Shown: one piece after another, positions 1 through 12,158 of the stretch | Layout: every line of letters begins with the position of its first letter | Position numbering within the stretch: the stretch's first letter is position 1 | Source of the DNA: Hydnum rufescens UP504 | Lineage: Eukaryota > Basidiomycota > Agaricomycetes > Cantharellales > Hydnaceae | Length of the DNA stretch: 64,000 bases | Reading direction: 5' to 3' | Assembly: GCA_014904985.1 (NCBI GenBank) | Contig: MU128910.1 | Location: 199,640-263,639 of the forward strand | Notes under the pieces: model-generated | What the model saw: only the letters and a program-made list of their open reading frames with translations | Databases searched by the model: none | Told to the model about the DNA's origin: nothing | Program-made: the position numbers and the translations under genes

Positions 1-228
1 CAAACAAACATTGAAACCATATCTGATCCCCAAATCGAGCTCATCGATCGAATCTACCGGATCCCAAAGGGCACCAACCGCCTTCGCAAAAAACGACGTC
101 TCATTTTTTTTCGCGCAGTCCGCACTTCCCTGGAATCTGCTGTAAATTGCCATACCTACCAACCTTCAATTGCGCCGCGGTTTTTACATCCGGGTGTAGG
201 GACTCGGCGTTTGCCGACCTGACTTCAT
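1..228. other. Left edge, upstream of the BCD1-like gene
   Basis: No gene can be supported here. The stretch contains a T-rich run near 105-113 and probably carries the promoter and 5' UTR of the plus-strand zinc-finger gene that follows. Confidence 0.4.
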
Positions 229-1684
229 ATGGAGATTGTTGCCTCGTCGTCGTCATCGTCGCCCACGTCTACTACCCTGTGCGTGATATGCGGCCTTCAT
301 TCATACATCTACACTTGCCCACGCTGCTAGTGTGCGCACCTGCTCCGTGCAATGCTCATCTCAGCACAAAAAAGCATCCTCATGTTCTGGCATCCGTGAT
401 CGTGCTGCATATGTTCCAATGAATAGCATTATAGCTGGGGCACTATGATGGATGATTATGTATTCCTTGAGGACATCGGGAGGATCGTAGAAACTCATGG
501 TGCCACTATTTCTCGTGGTAGCTTTATGGCGAGAGAACCACGAGGAAGGGGAAGAGGCAGCAGGGGCAGAGGACGTGGAAGAGGTTCCGCAGCAGCAGCA
601 GCGGTTGTTGGAGGGAGCAAAAAGGATACCTTAAAAATGCAACTTGGATTCAAGAATATCTCTGTCGATTTCCTCCCGGAAGGCATGGAGAAACGGCGAC
701 TTAATCAGTCTAGATGGGACGCAAGGCACGTTCTCTCGCCACCTGCATCTTGAGTCTTCTTTTTTTTTTACACAACTCAACAGGGAGAATCTTGTATTTC
801 TCACCGTGGAATTCGTAATTCATCCACCATCCGGGGTGTCGCCCAAGGAGGAAGTCAAACAATTCAAGGCTCTCACGCACCGGAATGCCCTCAGCACACC
901 TCTATATCGGGTTCTAGTGGATTACCTCAAGAATAGCAAAGAGGGACGCTCGGGGAGCCCATCATGGCTTCCTGCCATCCTGCCTTTGTCGTCCGATGAG
1001 ACATCCCTAGCATCTTCTTCAACTGCCCCCTTGTTCCTCCTGCCCCAATATCCCCCCCGACCGCGTCCGTTACGACTGCCTCAACGTAATTCACATCGGC
1101 GTTTCGCGAATCCTTACTACACTCTTGACCCAACACAGTCACTACTCCAAGCATTGCATTCTAGAGCGTTCCTCGAGTATCCTACGATAGAGCTCGTTTC
1201 CCCGAACGATGCAGGCGACGTCTTTACGTTGATGAGTCTCTTTCATCGAGCGATGATCCCGGGGACGGGGAAGGTGAGCCATTTTCCAAAAGGAAGAAGC
1301 GAAGGGTGGAACCAAAGAAAGGGCCTGCCACGCACGGTCCACAAATGTTGGTGGGATTACTTGCTGGGTACTCGAGCGACGAGGGTGAAGAGACCATGGA
1401 TAATTCCCAAGGGGAACATTCTCGAACTGAAAATGAAAAAGGAGCGCTAGGTCTACTTGGATATGAAAGTGACGGTATCGTATCCTCAGACCCGCATCCG
1501 CGGTCCGGAGACGAGGATGACGGGGATGGCAACACCATTGGGCATGAGGACGGTATTGAACCTAGCTGACTCCATAGGGTGGATCCCGAGACCAGAGCCA
1601 CTCCCACCCCACGCGAACAGGCTGGTTGAATCTGAGCATGATGGCGAGTATAATTGGGGCGAAGGTGAATATAATTCCGAGTAA
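229..1684 (+). pseudogene. BCD1: Box C/D snoRNA protein 1-like (zf-HIT, BCD1 family), frameshifted
   Basis: The product resembles Bcd1, the nuclear factor needed for stable assembly of box C/D snoRNPs. From the ATG at 229, a Ser-rich lead is followed by a HIT zinc finger: CVICGLHSYIYTCPRC, then in another frame CSVQCSSQHKKASSCSG. Next come the family blocks YVPMN, MMDDYVFLEDIGR, an RG-rich stretch, LPEGMEKRRLNQSRWD, LTVEFVIHP, LTHRN, FLEYPTIEL and the tail LLAGYSSDEGEE. One intron fits about 728-784. Reading these blocks in order needs frame changes near 326-331, 426-431 and 1225-1245, and perhaps one near the 3' end. The order and conservation make the family call firm. Whether the breaks are real decay or base-call indels cannot be told from this sequence. 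The gene is tail-to-tail with MED18, 62 bp apart. Confidence 0.8.
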
Positions 1685-1746
1685 ACCGAATGTATTTCCC
1701 TAGCCTCCTAAGGCATTTTCATCGTCACGAGAGGACTAATACTTGC

Positions 1747-2638
1747 TCAACGAAGACTCTCTTTCGGAGGAATGATCAAGGGTAATGGGCCAAGGTCCAG
1801 GTGGCCTTTCATGATACTTTTGAATTCTAAGACTGCATCCGTCTGCTCCTTCAGAGGCATTGGTGCCGAAACGTCGGGCTGATTAGCCGAATTGGGGGTA
1901 GCAGTGGCCGCAACGTTTCGTATCGGGATCGTTTTAACTTCGATTTGCCATGGTTCATCTTGAGATGCGCGTCGAATCTCTTTGGTCTCTGGAGAAATCT
2001 GAAAGGAAGAGAAGACAACGGGTAAGGAGAGATAAGCCTCAATAGAACATGTATTCTTCACTCGATCGATTTTAAAGATGTGAATTACGAGCTTCCCACT
2101 CTCGAATTCATAGCCATGCTTGTGGGCTTCTTCTACACGCCTGAATTGATCTGATTATTTGGGCCCACAATTGTAATTTAGAGTGCGCCCTTACCGATAT
2201 CCAAGTGCCGAGGCAAAACTAAGCGCATCGCCAGCTACAATTTGCATGTACGCCGCTTGACGGACCGTTGTATCATTTCTGGAGGGTTCGGGTCTCTTGC
2301 TATGGGCATAGAATGTCCTTTGATATACATAAACGATGTGAACAACGAAGGGAAGGGAAGGGTACAGTGTGAAGCATGACAAACCACACAACCTCAGAAC
2401 GCGGGTCTACATCCCTCCGACACGAAATGCACACTTGATCACGTCGAGTGGAGTCTGTCATTAACTGGCCAGAAGCCGTCGGCGCATTGGCGCTGGCGTT
2501 TCGAATCGGTTCAAAAAGAATCTCACGCCAGTTGATCGTTTTCGATGATGACGATCGGAGGGCACAACGTTGTAGGATGTGGTCGAGAGAAGCATGTGGA
2601 AATGACCCATATAGTGATACTTCGTACGATGCCTGCAT
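1747..2638 (-). CDS. MED18: Mediator complex subunit 18
   Basis: Head-module subunit of Mediator, acting in the nucleus between activators and RNA polymerase II. The start chosen at 2638 gives MQASYEVSLYGSF, matching the usual Med18 opening; an in-frame ATG at 2656 is the alternative. Further family blocks are DHILQRCALRS with REILFEPI, then KRPEPSRNDTTVRQAAYMQI and VAGDALSFASALGY. After an intron (gtaagg at about 2194 to ttcag at about 2142) comes HKHGYEFESGKLVIHIFKID. This follows Med18 architecture, where two beta-rich halves form a barrel. A first intron is needed near 2340-2400, but I could not fix its borders. The C-terminus (GPLPLIIPPKESLR) is plausible. The gene is divergent from DRE2. 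Confidence 0.78.
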
Positions 2639-2900
2639 CTGGTAAACACTATGCACTTGTCCTCGATGGGGGGATCTGGATTTGACCGAACGGCTGTGTT
2701 GGGATTATTCCGCTTTCCTGAGGCCCACCAAAAAACGGCTATCTTCGTTGGAGACGTGTATAAAGGTTCGAGTTTTTCAGCGCCTTCAAGTTGAATCAAG
2801 TTCAAGTGTTCTGACGTGACCGCATCTACATTTCGCCCGCTTTGTCAGTGCCGGCAGTCTCCAGGTCGCCTTGGACTGACTCGCTGAGCAACTTAATACT
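2639..2900. promoter_or_regulatory. Shared divergent promoter of MED18 and DRE2
   Basis: Only 262 bp separate the two outward-facing ATGs, so both 5' UTRs and core promoters must lie here or overlap. I see no clear TATA box. Compact divergent housekeeping promoters are common in basidiomycetes; co-expression is inference. Confidence 0.5.
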
Positions 2901-3973
2901 ATGGCACCCACAGCGACGTTTCTTCAGACGTCCCCCAGCGTCGAAACTCCCACTGGCAAGCTGATCGAGCGGCGATCTTTGGTCGTTGGGTCCCTAACCA
3001 CTGCCCGAGATGGCTCATATCAGTCTTTGATCTCTGACTTGGCTACACACGGCGAGGAAGTGGAAAAACACCTCCTTGACAGAATTGTCGACAATGGTAT
3101 GTCTATATCGATAGATTAGTTTCAATCTTCAATCTACTGAGATCGGGACAGCTGCCAGCCTCACGCCGTTGTATTTTACTTCCATCTACATTACTCTTGG
3201 GTCATCAGATTACACATCCCTCCTCCCACAGCTCTCATCGTTTCTCTCTATCCTCTTCTCCTCTCTCGCACCTCTCGGTAAACTGCACGCTCTTCATGTC
3301 GAGGAAAATATCGTTCCCAAGCTCTCGGCCGATCTGACCGCTTCGGGATACGAGCTCCTCTCCTCCCCAGATTCCCTCGCGATCCTTGCTCAGAGGCCTC
3401 CGGCCCCTTCGCCAGCTGCAGTTTCATTGCGTCTCCGACGCCCTTTGAATCCTGCCAAGAAGTCATCCAAGGCGGCGGTGTGGACACTCTCTTCGTCCAC
3501 ACCCTCCCCTGGAACGATTGATGCATCGACGCTCCTAACACCAGAGGATCGGGTACGACCCATTCCGACGTGTGAGCCTCCCGCGGCAGACGGGGGCGTT
3601 ATCCGGCGTAAGCGCGCATGCAAAGGATGCACTTGTGGTCTGGCAGAGCTTGAAGCAGAAGAAGTATCCAAGAGTCCGGTAGTCGTTTTAGATACCCATG
3701 CGGATAATGAGGGTGGAACTATACGAGAAATGAGCGCCAGCGATTTAGAGAAGCTCAAGGTGGCGGCGCAGAACGCTGGAAAGGCCACAAGCAGCTGCGG
3801 CAGCTGTTTCCTCGGTGATGCTTTCCGGTGCGCTGGCTGCCCTTATCTTGGTAAGTACGACCTCCTTGGAGTACCATCGACCAAACAACTTAATCGATAT
3901 ATTGCCTCCAGGACTCCCTGCTTTCGAGCCTGGTCAGAAGGTAGTAATTGACGTCGGGATGGACGATATCTAG
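2901..3973 (+). CDS. DRE2: Anamorsin / Fe-S cluster assembly protein Dre2
   Basis: Electron carrier of the cytosolic iron-sulfur assembly pathway, which works with the diflavin reductase Tah18. Exons read cleanly as 2901-3096, 3152-3850 and 3912-3973. The N-terminal half is a degenerate methyltransferase-like domain. It is followed by a linker and by the two diagnostic cysteine motifs: ACKGCTCGL (the [2Fe-2S] site, preceded by KR) and [19 protein letters not shown], the twin CX2C motif. The end, [11 protein letters not shown], is typical. All splice phases agree and no frameshift is seen, unlike BCD1 1.2 kb away. Length is about 318 residues, normal for fungi. Confidence 0.95.
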
Positions 3974-4703
3974 GCGTCTTGTTGCGTACATGTGATTGCT
4001 CTTGCATATCCCGCAGACACTAGCACCGCTGATGGATATTGGATGCCTTACACGTGTATGTTAAGTGCCAATATTCCTCAATTTTTTTTACTAGGGAAGG
4101 AGGGAACAGCCCCGGAATCTAGATGGTTCTGTCAGTGACATGTGCACGAGTGATGTAGTTGATGCGATCGAATGCTGTCTTCCAAGATTCCAGGGAACAA
4201 ACTCATGCCTTGATCCTATGACTTAGGATCAGGTAGGGTTACCACAAACTCAAGGAAGTGCGTGGGGTTGAGTTGGACCTCGTTCCACTAATTTGTTCCA
4301 TTGGATACGAAGGGACACTGATATTTGTTGAGGCCATTCACAATGGGTAAGAATATCGATTGGATCCCAACGCCAATTTGGAGGCTCTTCCTTGCTTGTA
4401 GCACGAATGAGGGTAGTCGCTATTAATATACACATACAGTGGAAATGCTATTGCCCGGTCACAAATGCCTTGGGCATCCCGGCCAATGTTCGCGGGCTCA
4501 TCGATACTACCGCGTACCGCCCCACAAGGCGTGGATTGGAAGTTGATCTTGATAATATATAGCACCGAGATAAATTCGCGAGTGCTTCATATCGGGTGTT
4601 GAGACTTGATTTGATGGTCCATGAGACGCATAAAGCAACACATCCCCTCATGGACTCTGGGGGTCTTGGATACGGCATGGGGGGGGGGCTTAGGAACAAC
4701 ACT

Positions 4704-4743
<40 letters not shown>

Positions 4744-5766
4744 GTTTGATGTGCGGTCACTGGCGGTGATGAATGCCAGGGAAACTTGCTTCCAGCACAC
4801 TCACTTCCACATCGCACTCGGAGACACTATCGTCCTCAACTAGGTCTCTCGCCGAAAATTGACACAGAGACATGAAGACCTGGCAATGATCGGAACTTTG
4901 TTGCGATGCTATTCCATGTGCATTGTCTGCTCAGAGAAGCGAGTGATTCGAAATGGGCCATTTTGGATGCGAACTCTCGAGATGTCCGGTCCAAGTGTTG
5001 TCCTAAGCCATTTTCAAAATTACTGGGCAAAGTTGGTGTTGTAGATAAACGTCGTGCGAAGCGCTTGTTACGGCACCGGCCGAGAGACCCAACGCCGGAG
5101 ACAAGCGCGACCCCTAAAACGACACCGCTATGCGCGATGGACTTGCGAATCTACACCGTACCAAATTATTGAACGTCTGTTTTATCGGGATATTTTCCCA
5201 TTGTCTTCGCCGCGCCACCGGCGCCCGGGCACATTTTCTTTCCTTTTTACCTTTCATATGTTTTCCCCACCCCTCTAAATAGTGTAAAAGGATGGGCTAC
5301 TGCGCACAAAATAAAATCCTGTCGCCGTCGCCGCCCGGTATTTCTCGATCATTTGTGGCTCTCCCGTCCTTGAAACGAACTCCCCACTCGCCTTAGATCT
5401 CAGGGAGAATTGCAATACAAAGATTTATTTCGCTAGTTGGTCTCTAATATTGGATAATTTCAACCCACTGTGCCTCGGTACAATTCGCTTTACTGTTATC
5501 AGCCACATTTGAACCGTCTTTCTCTGGTACTACATTTCTAAGGCCTACCGATCGTGTGCATATTTAGGGTCCGCAATATTTCAGTATTTCCTCCTTCGTT
5601 CTGAAGAAGTGATTTGCGCTGTCAGTGTTTCTCATGTATAGATAGACGCGTACGTACATTGTCAATCCATGATGTACAAAGATGTCTTTCGGCAGCTTGT
5701 GAATTCGAAAGGTCTCCGACATCTAAGGCCCTGAACACTTGAAAAAAATCCAGACTCACACCACAA
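3974..5766. other. Intergenic, no supported gene
   Basis: About 1.8 kb with only short open frames that show no protein-like composition. It contains a CAA microsatellite at 4704-4743, preceded by a G run at about 4680-4688. Confidence 0.5.
4704..4743. repeat. (ACA)n microsatellite
   Basis: Forty bases of perfect ACA/CAA trinucleotide repeat. The poly-Cys open frame on the other strand is an artefact of this repeat. Confidence 0.97.
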
Positions 5767-6018
5767 TTGTTCGGGCCTAGTCAGGAGCTTGACGGGCTTC
5801 CAAATGATATGCTAGTATATCATGGATTGACAATAGGCATCTATGTATACGATGAGGACGCATTCGGAAAAGCGGGGTTTCTCGGGGTTATCCGAAGGAG
5901 GCTCGAACCACCCTTATTCTTCTCAAATGTGAGGCTCGACGCCAAAACGTTAATAAGCAATGTATCTGGAAAGCAGCCCATGCTTCGGCGATTATACGTT
6001 CGCATCTTTGGTTTCTGA
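5767..6018 (+). pseudogene. Possible C2-domain fragment
   Basis: One open frame contains IYVYDEDAFGKAGFLGVIR, which resembles the core C2-domain strand-loop pattern (V-Y-D-x-D-x-F-G-x-x-x-F-L-G). No start or flanking exons could be found, so this may be an exon of an unrecognised gene or a relic. The call rests on one motif only. Confidence 0.25.
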
Positions 6019-6578
6019 CCCTAGCTTGGTGATGTCCAATGCGCCCACCCACCGGACCTTGTTCGCTTGAGCCTGCAGATCATCCTTCTGACACCTAGCT
6101 TGCTTCTCTTCGTGTCCCCATCTAATTATTGTTGTGAAAACCTCGCCAGCGACCATGCCGTGTTCCCATCTTGATCTATGATAGTACTCATTATGGACTG
6201 ATCTGCTGCCACTCTGTCAGCGCCTCACTACATTTCCTGCTTTCTGACTCACTTTTCACAAGGAATTTATGCCCTTTATTACTTCTATTGCCAATGCTGC
6301 CTGCAGCAATCGGACCTTCATTCTACCCGATGATTGAGCCGATGTGGTAAGACATTCCCAAATGGTAAAGTTCTCCCGGTGGAAGTTTCTGTCTGTCAAC
6401 CTGAGTGACAGCACCAAGGGTTCTGACATGAGGCCATGTGGAATTATGACGGAATAACTGGGGGGGACAAGGGGAAGCCTCGTGGACATTTCTGGGCTTC
6501 CATTTCTTCCACATAAAATCAGTGGTTTGTTCCTTGGTGTTTAGAGCCCACCCCTATCGTGCCTTGAAATCCTCAGTC
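6019..6578. other. Intergenic upstream of the GH16 gene
   Basis: No supported coding sequence. The 3' part presumably holds the promoter of the secreted glucanase gene. Confidence 0.4.
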
Positions 6579-8251
6579 ATGCTTTCCTACATCTCTGCGG
6601 TGTCTCTTGGTTTCGTTTTGGGATTTGTCCGGCTGGTCGGTGCCCACCCGTACACGGTGCACGACACTTATATTGGCGGTTCGTTTTACAATGGATTCAC
6701 TGCTCAGGCGATCAGCGACCCAACCAATGGTCGCGTCAAGTACGTGTCCCTCGAACCGCATACGCTGTAAATTATGGCTGATATCAGGTTGACAGTTACG
6801 TTGACACGCCGACGGCACAGGGGTTGAACCTCACATACGCTTCTTCCGATACGTTTATTTTGCGGACCGATTTCACCTCCTTTCTCGATCCAAATGGGCC
6901 AGGACGGGATTCTGTTCGCCTTATTAGCAACAATGTATACACAACCTCTGTAATCGTTGCCGACATTCGACACATGCCTCAAGTAAGCAGTTCATTATTC
7001 TATTAAAGCTCCTATAGTGACGGGTGCCGCCATGCTTAGGGTTGCGCGTCAGTCCTAATAACCCTTATACCAAATTTGATGATTTTCTGACTCTTGTATC
7101 TAAAGGACATGGCCAGCATTATGGACTGTGAGCGATCTGGTCGACTATTTCTCTCAGAATATGGACTTACTGGTGCGCTGATGCTTTGTAGGTTGCAAAT
7201 CCATGTTAGTAGGCTTGATCATGGGTGTCGAGTATTATTACTGGAAATTTCTGAAACTGGACTCAAGGGCCAAATCTAGGTATTGAGAGCCTGCTCGTCA
7301 ATTATAAGACAATCGGCTAACGACGGTTATTGATATTTTCCAGGAGAGATCGATATCATTGAAGGCGATTGAGACGCGGATGTCTGGAAGATGCATCAGC
7401 TGAACTGACGATTCACGCCCAGGCGTTAATGATCAGTCACCCAATCAGGCGACTTTGCACACTACTCCCGGGTGTACCCAGCCTGCCAATAGGGCTCAAA
7501 CTGGGTACGCTGCGTCCTGTATGAAACAAGGGTCTCGCTCAATATGTAGCCTTTCCCAGCAAAAGTGTTTCCAACGACTGCAATACGTATGTCAACAACA
7601 ATGTAGGTTGTGGGGTCAGATCAACCCTTTCCAACTCTTATGGCCCCAGCTTTAATTCGAACGGTGGTGGATGGTCAATTATACCGGTATTCATGCTTCG
7701 GATAATTACTTACCTCGAATTTCCAGGTACGCAATGGAGCGAACTTCTAGCAGTATTACTGTCTGGTTCTGGCCTCGGGGATCAGGCCCCCCAAGCAATG
7801 TCGCGAACGGAGAGAATTTTATCGACACTTCGACTTGGGGAGAACCAATGGCTCTCTTCGTCAATGATTCCTGTGATATCGCCTCGAAATTCGGCCCTCA
7901 TAACATCTTGATCAACTTGACTTTGTGTACGCCGTCGTTCGAGGGATTTCAGCTTGTTATTAACTGTAATTGAACGTAGGTGGTACCTGGGCCGGTCAAC
8001 CTTCCGTTTACTCTTCTGCAGGATGCCCAGGGTCATGCGTCGGTGCGTCTTGACGGTTTTTGGTATCTCAGAAATCAGATTGGAATTAATTCTTTCTTTC
8101 TTGATCGTTTGTAGATCATGTTCGTCTTGCGTTTGCGTGTCTTCGGCGTCTATCATGTCACTCAACCTTCTGTGCATTCTAGGTGAACAACAACCCCTCT
8201 GCATTTACGAACGCGTACTTCGAGTTCGCATCGCTGAGAGTGTACACCTAA
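6579..8251 (+). CDS. Secreted glycoside hydrolase family 16 (endo-1,3(4)-beta-glucanase-like)
   Basis: Likely secreted beta-glucanase acting on laminarin-type or cell-wall glucans. The ATG at 6579 opens a signal peptide (MLSYISAVSLGFVLGFVRLVGA). Pieces that join in order are HPYTVHDTYIGGSFYNGF, LTYASSDTFILRTDFTSF, TWPALWTV, then GEIDIIEGVND, TLHTTPGCT, VGCGVRS, STWGEPMALFVNDSCDIA, GPHNILINLTLCG and the end AYFEFASLRVYT. GEIDIIE is the GH16 catalytic signature, with the first Glu as nucleophile and the last as acid/base. The gene is split by many introns and includes two micro-exons, 7192-7204 and 7268-7279. One intron (7365-7422) seems to use a GC donor. The stop is at 8249. Exact boundaries of the later exons were not all resolved. 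Confidence 0.85.
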
Positions 8252-8935
8252 TGGTGTAACATTTGTATATACCCTTGGACCTATCTTTGCGTATCTGTTG
8301 TATCTGTGTCTGTACTACCACAATCCGGCTTGATCTTGATGTTCAGAACGATTGGAAAGCTCCTCCACAAGGAGATAAATTAAGCTTTAAGACGTATTCA
8401 AACTGCAAGGTGCCTAGCACGAGCTCTAAGCTTCAGAGTCTCAAATGCACATGTCCAGGGCGAGGAAGCAACCCCCCCCCAAACAATCGAAAGCGTTCAA
8501 GGTGCCGCATATGCTCTCGAATTGAGCCCGGCTCTGAGCACCTGGAACCGAAGCACAGTAAAACTCCAGGATACTAGCCTGGTTCCGCATTCCGTTCATT
8601 TGCAGGTGCCTCCCCCACATCCACCGGTTATCCACATCTAGTTATCTTGTGTCTCCTGGTGATACCATATTGGCGAGAGTGGTGTTGGCTGGAAGTCGGC
8701 TCGAGTCGCCCAGAAGTCGCCCGAAGCACCCTGTCCGGGAAGCGAGCACATCAAGCGGAGTTGCGGGAATACTGCTTAGCCAAGGGCAGCCCGGCCCTGA
8801 AGGAGTAGGCACAGTCTGGGAATAGTAGCCGACTTCGGCTTGACTTCCGTTGACTTCGGCTTATTTCCGAAGTCTTGCGATATATACGTCCGGAATTACA
8901 CGCATACACACACGCTCTCCCCTTCTACCGTCAAG
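8252..8935. other. Intergenic with a GC-rich Ser/Arg-like palindromic module
   Basis: No gene. Around 8690-8880 lies a run rich in AAGTCGGCTCGAGTCGCCC-like words, which recurs near 58020-58170. The rest is presumed promoter of the permease gene. Confidence 0.45.
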
Positions 8936-11511
8936 ATGGATTCGACACCAGCATCATCCGTGGATTTTGACGAAGTGCAACTGGTAATCTTTCCGCGTCT
9001 ATGAGGAGCACGATGGATGGCCTTGAACGCAGGAATAGTGCGATCGGTAACGTCATCCTCCTTCTGTGAAGCGCACGAGGTTTGGCTGCGGGTATCCTTG
9101 CGTGCAACCCTCCGGTGATGGTCTCCCCCTTTTTCTCGGGCGGGGAGGTCTTGTCGCCAGGAGCAAGCAGTGCGGGATTGAGATCATACCGCGAGTTACC
9201 TGATCAGATCGAAATCTGCGGAGGGAAGCCAATCGTGTCGCCCACACATCTTGTTCCGTTCAACTGACGGTTGAACGGGGCTCGATTGTTCTTGTACTGA
9301 CCTCCTTTTATTTCTTTCGTGTTGAAGAATTCTCTGGGATATAAAACGGTGGCCGTCATACTTCCCAGTTCCACTTCAACTTCTCATTCTTGCATCCTCT
9401 ACAGTCTCTGCATCGAACATGGCATCAACTGGAGAGCTTCGCCGCTAGCTTTTGCGCTCTGGATTTCATTGGCACAGTCCGGTGCGCACGTTCGCTGCGT
9501 ACAATACGTACCGCTTTACGTAATGATTGGTTGTCAGATCCGTTTTCTTCCTCGGCATACTTGCCGGCGGCCCGGCGGCCATGTGGTGGGCCCGAAGCCC
9601 AGGGCAACTGACCATTGTTCATGTATTTTTCCCCTTAGGTCCTCTTACGTCATCACGATGATATTTATGTGGATAAGCGCTGCAGTGCTGGCGGAGATTT
9701 GCTCTGCCCTCCCACTCAGCGGGTCCATTTACATATGGGCTGCAGAGGCTGCAGGTCCAAAATATGCACGATTCATCGCCTTTATCGTTTCCTTTTGGAC
9801 TGCTACCGCTTGGATGACCTTTGCTGCTGGAAACAGTCAGGTACGCGATGGAATCCAGTCCCCAAAGCCTCTGACACGTCCTTATGATATAAATTCAAGA
9901 CTACTGCAAACTACTTGGTTTCGCTCTTACCTGTCTTTGATATCGACATCTCTGGTGGGATCAATAACGGAAATATCAAATGGCGCGCAATTGTCTGGGC
10001 CGTCTCTGAAGGAATATTTCTCCTTTCGATTTCCATGAACTTTCTTCCCCGTGAGTCGCTCAATTGCTTCACTATACGTTTTCTTATCATGAAATGTCAA
10101 TAGCCCGCTGGTACTCCAATGTGTTCAAGTTCACACTGGGCGTGATGGCCGTTGATTTTCTTCTCAACATGATATGGCTCCCGATCGGCGTCTCACGGTC
10201 ATACGGTTTTAGGTCCAGCCATGATGCCTTCTTGACAACTAGTCAGTTACTTTCTGCACCTGCGTTGTCCTTATTAATAAAGTCCTTACCTAGACAATGG
10301 CACTGGTGCCCCTGCTGTCTGGAACTGGATGCTCTCTTTCCTTTTCACCTCCGGGACTCTCGTAGGATTTGATGCATCTGGCCATATTGCCGAAGAGACC
10401 AAAAATGCTAGCGTCGTTGCGGCACGTGGCATCCTTAGCAGTGCCATTGCTACGGGGATCCTGTCGTTCATAACGATCATCCTCTTCCTCTTTTGCACCC
10501 CGCCTATCGATCTGTGGCTCACTCTAGGTGCACCACAACCATTCGTCCAGATATATGCGCTTGCATTGGGTAAAGGTGGAGCGGTGGTAATGACTGTCAT
10601 TGCTGTTCTCGGTCTCGTTCTTGTTGGTCTACTTGTGCTTCCGATCGTTCAGGATGTCATTACTTACATCCTCTGCCAGAATACCAGCATTGCGATTCTT
10701 GCAGCATCTCGCCTTATATTTGCCATCGCTCGGGATGGAGTTCTTCCCGGCTCTCATTGGGTTGGACAAGTCACCGCCCAGGGTCAGCCCCAGAATGCTG
10801 TCACCGTCATGGCTGTATTCGGTGTGCTCCTCCTCTGCACGATCCTCCCAAGCTCCGTTGCGTTTACCTCTCTCATCTCCGCCGGAGGTGTCCCGACTGT
10901 CGCGGCCTATGGGCTCATCGCATTACTCCGGTTGACCCAAACTCCGTACGACTTCAAGAGCTCGCGATTTGGCCTAGGCAAATTCAAAATCCCCTTCTAC
11001 ATCTCTGCCGTTCTTTGGAATGGATTGCTTGTTGCGGTTAGTTTGGTTTGGCACTAGCTTTGGCCTGCTGGTGCCTCATATTGTTTTATCTTCAGGTCTA
11101 CGTGTCGCCCTTCACGTTGCCGGTGAACTGCACAGACACTCAACTTTGTCCGTATTCGCGTTTATATCTGTCTTGATTGGTGCCTTCCCTGACTCATGAT
11201 CCAATACTGTGCGTAGGCTGGGGTTATTTTCGGCGCAGTCACGCTCATTGCGATCGTGACTTGGTATGTGACCCCTGAGGATCGTTGGCTTCGCCGCGAA
11301 CATATCAAGGCTATGCTGGAATACGCAGAGCGCCCGGCTGAGTCCCAACTCGTTGGCGATCTCTCTCGCAACGAATCCGTCCAAGTGATTTTTTTTGTGG
11401 TCATTCTCCCCAGAGTTGCCTGGTGGTTTCTTGTGAAGTGTTTCTTAGACATGCGCATGCCTTTCCTCGGGGTAGATTCTGTTTTTGCCTTAGGCTTGCC
11501 CCAATTCTAGA
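8936..11511 (+). CDS. APC-superfamily amino-acid / polyamine / choline permease
   Basis: Multi-pass plasma-membrane transporter of the fungal GABA/choline/amino-acid permease group. The ATG at 8936 starts MDSTPASSVDFDEVQL, followed by an intron. Recognisable blocks in order are SFAASFCALDFIGTVR, FFLGILAGGPAAM, AEICSALPLSGSIYIWAAEA (the hallmark of this group), FIAFIVSFWTATAWMTFAAG, WRAIVWAVSEGIFLL, then the long exon with SGTLVGFDASGHIAEETKNA and ILSSAIATGILSF. Later come ASRLIFAIARDGVLPGSHW, LGKFKIPFYISAVLWNGLL, VYVSPFTLPVN, AGVIFGAVTLIAIVTWYVTP and EDRWLRRE. About 12 hydrophobic segments are expected. At least seven introns are needed; the exons between 9000 and 9650 and the last 150 bases were not resolved precisely. 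Substrate cannot be told from sequence alone. Confidence 0.85.
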
Positions 11512-12158
11512 TGCCGTGTGTGGGCGGGCAACGACGTGTTGCAAGAAGTGATGCACGCCATTATCATTAAGATTACAACGATTAGATGGGGCCTTCCATG
11601 TCTCATTAAGTGAATTGTACGAACGTGTGCGCGAATGGAAAGAACTAGACACCCTTGCATGACATTGAATATTTGTCCTCAGTGCGTCTTACTGTTTCAT
11701 CTTCACATTCGGTCTCCAATAGATGTACATAGAAAATCCTGAACTCAGCTTCGAGAATCGTCAGTATGCGCCGAACGAGGTGTATCGCCTGGGCACGCAG
11801 GAACGTCATTTCGAAGCTGTCAATTAGTGTCACTCCTAAGCAGGTAGTGCCTACGTGAGGATTCAATGCCGTGCGATCGATGTTGATGGGGCCAAAACCC
11901 AATCTGTAGGGGTGCATGCAGGAGACATTGCGCTTAGTTGAGAGCCATAAGAATGCAGGGCCACCAGTGGTCTTTAACGCAAACGTTGTATGGAGAGATT
12001 GATGGCATGTCATGGTTGTGATTTCAAGCGGTGGCATAAGCATGAGATTACAGCCAAAAGAAAACCAGTCGATAACATAAGCGTCTCTCCACGACGTCGA
12101 TCGATGCCCTCTCGGAAACAACCAGAGGTAACAGGAAAGGAACGATTGTTCTGGTTCA
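11512..12158. other. 3' regions between permease and RPL36
   Basis: Tail-to-tail intergenic stretch. A 196-codon minus-strand open frame here (11645-12235) overlaps the last RPL36 exon in another frame and is not convincing as a gene. Confidence 0.45.

Noticed and set aside
4587..4817. Minus-strand frame with a run of 13 Cys
   Set aside because: It is the translation of the CAA microsatellite, with no other protein-like feature.
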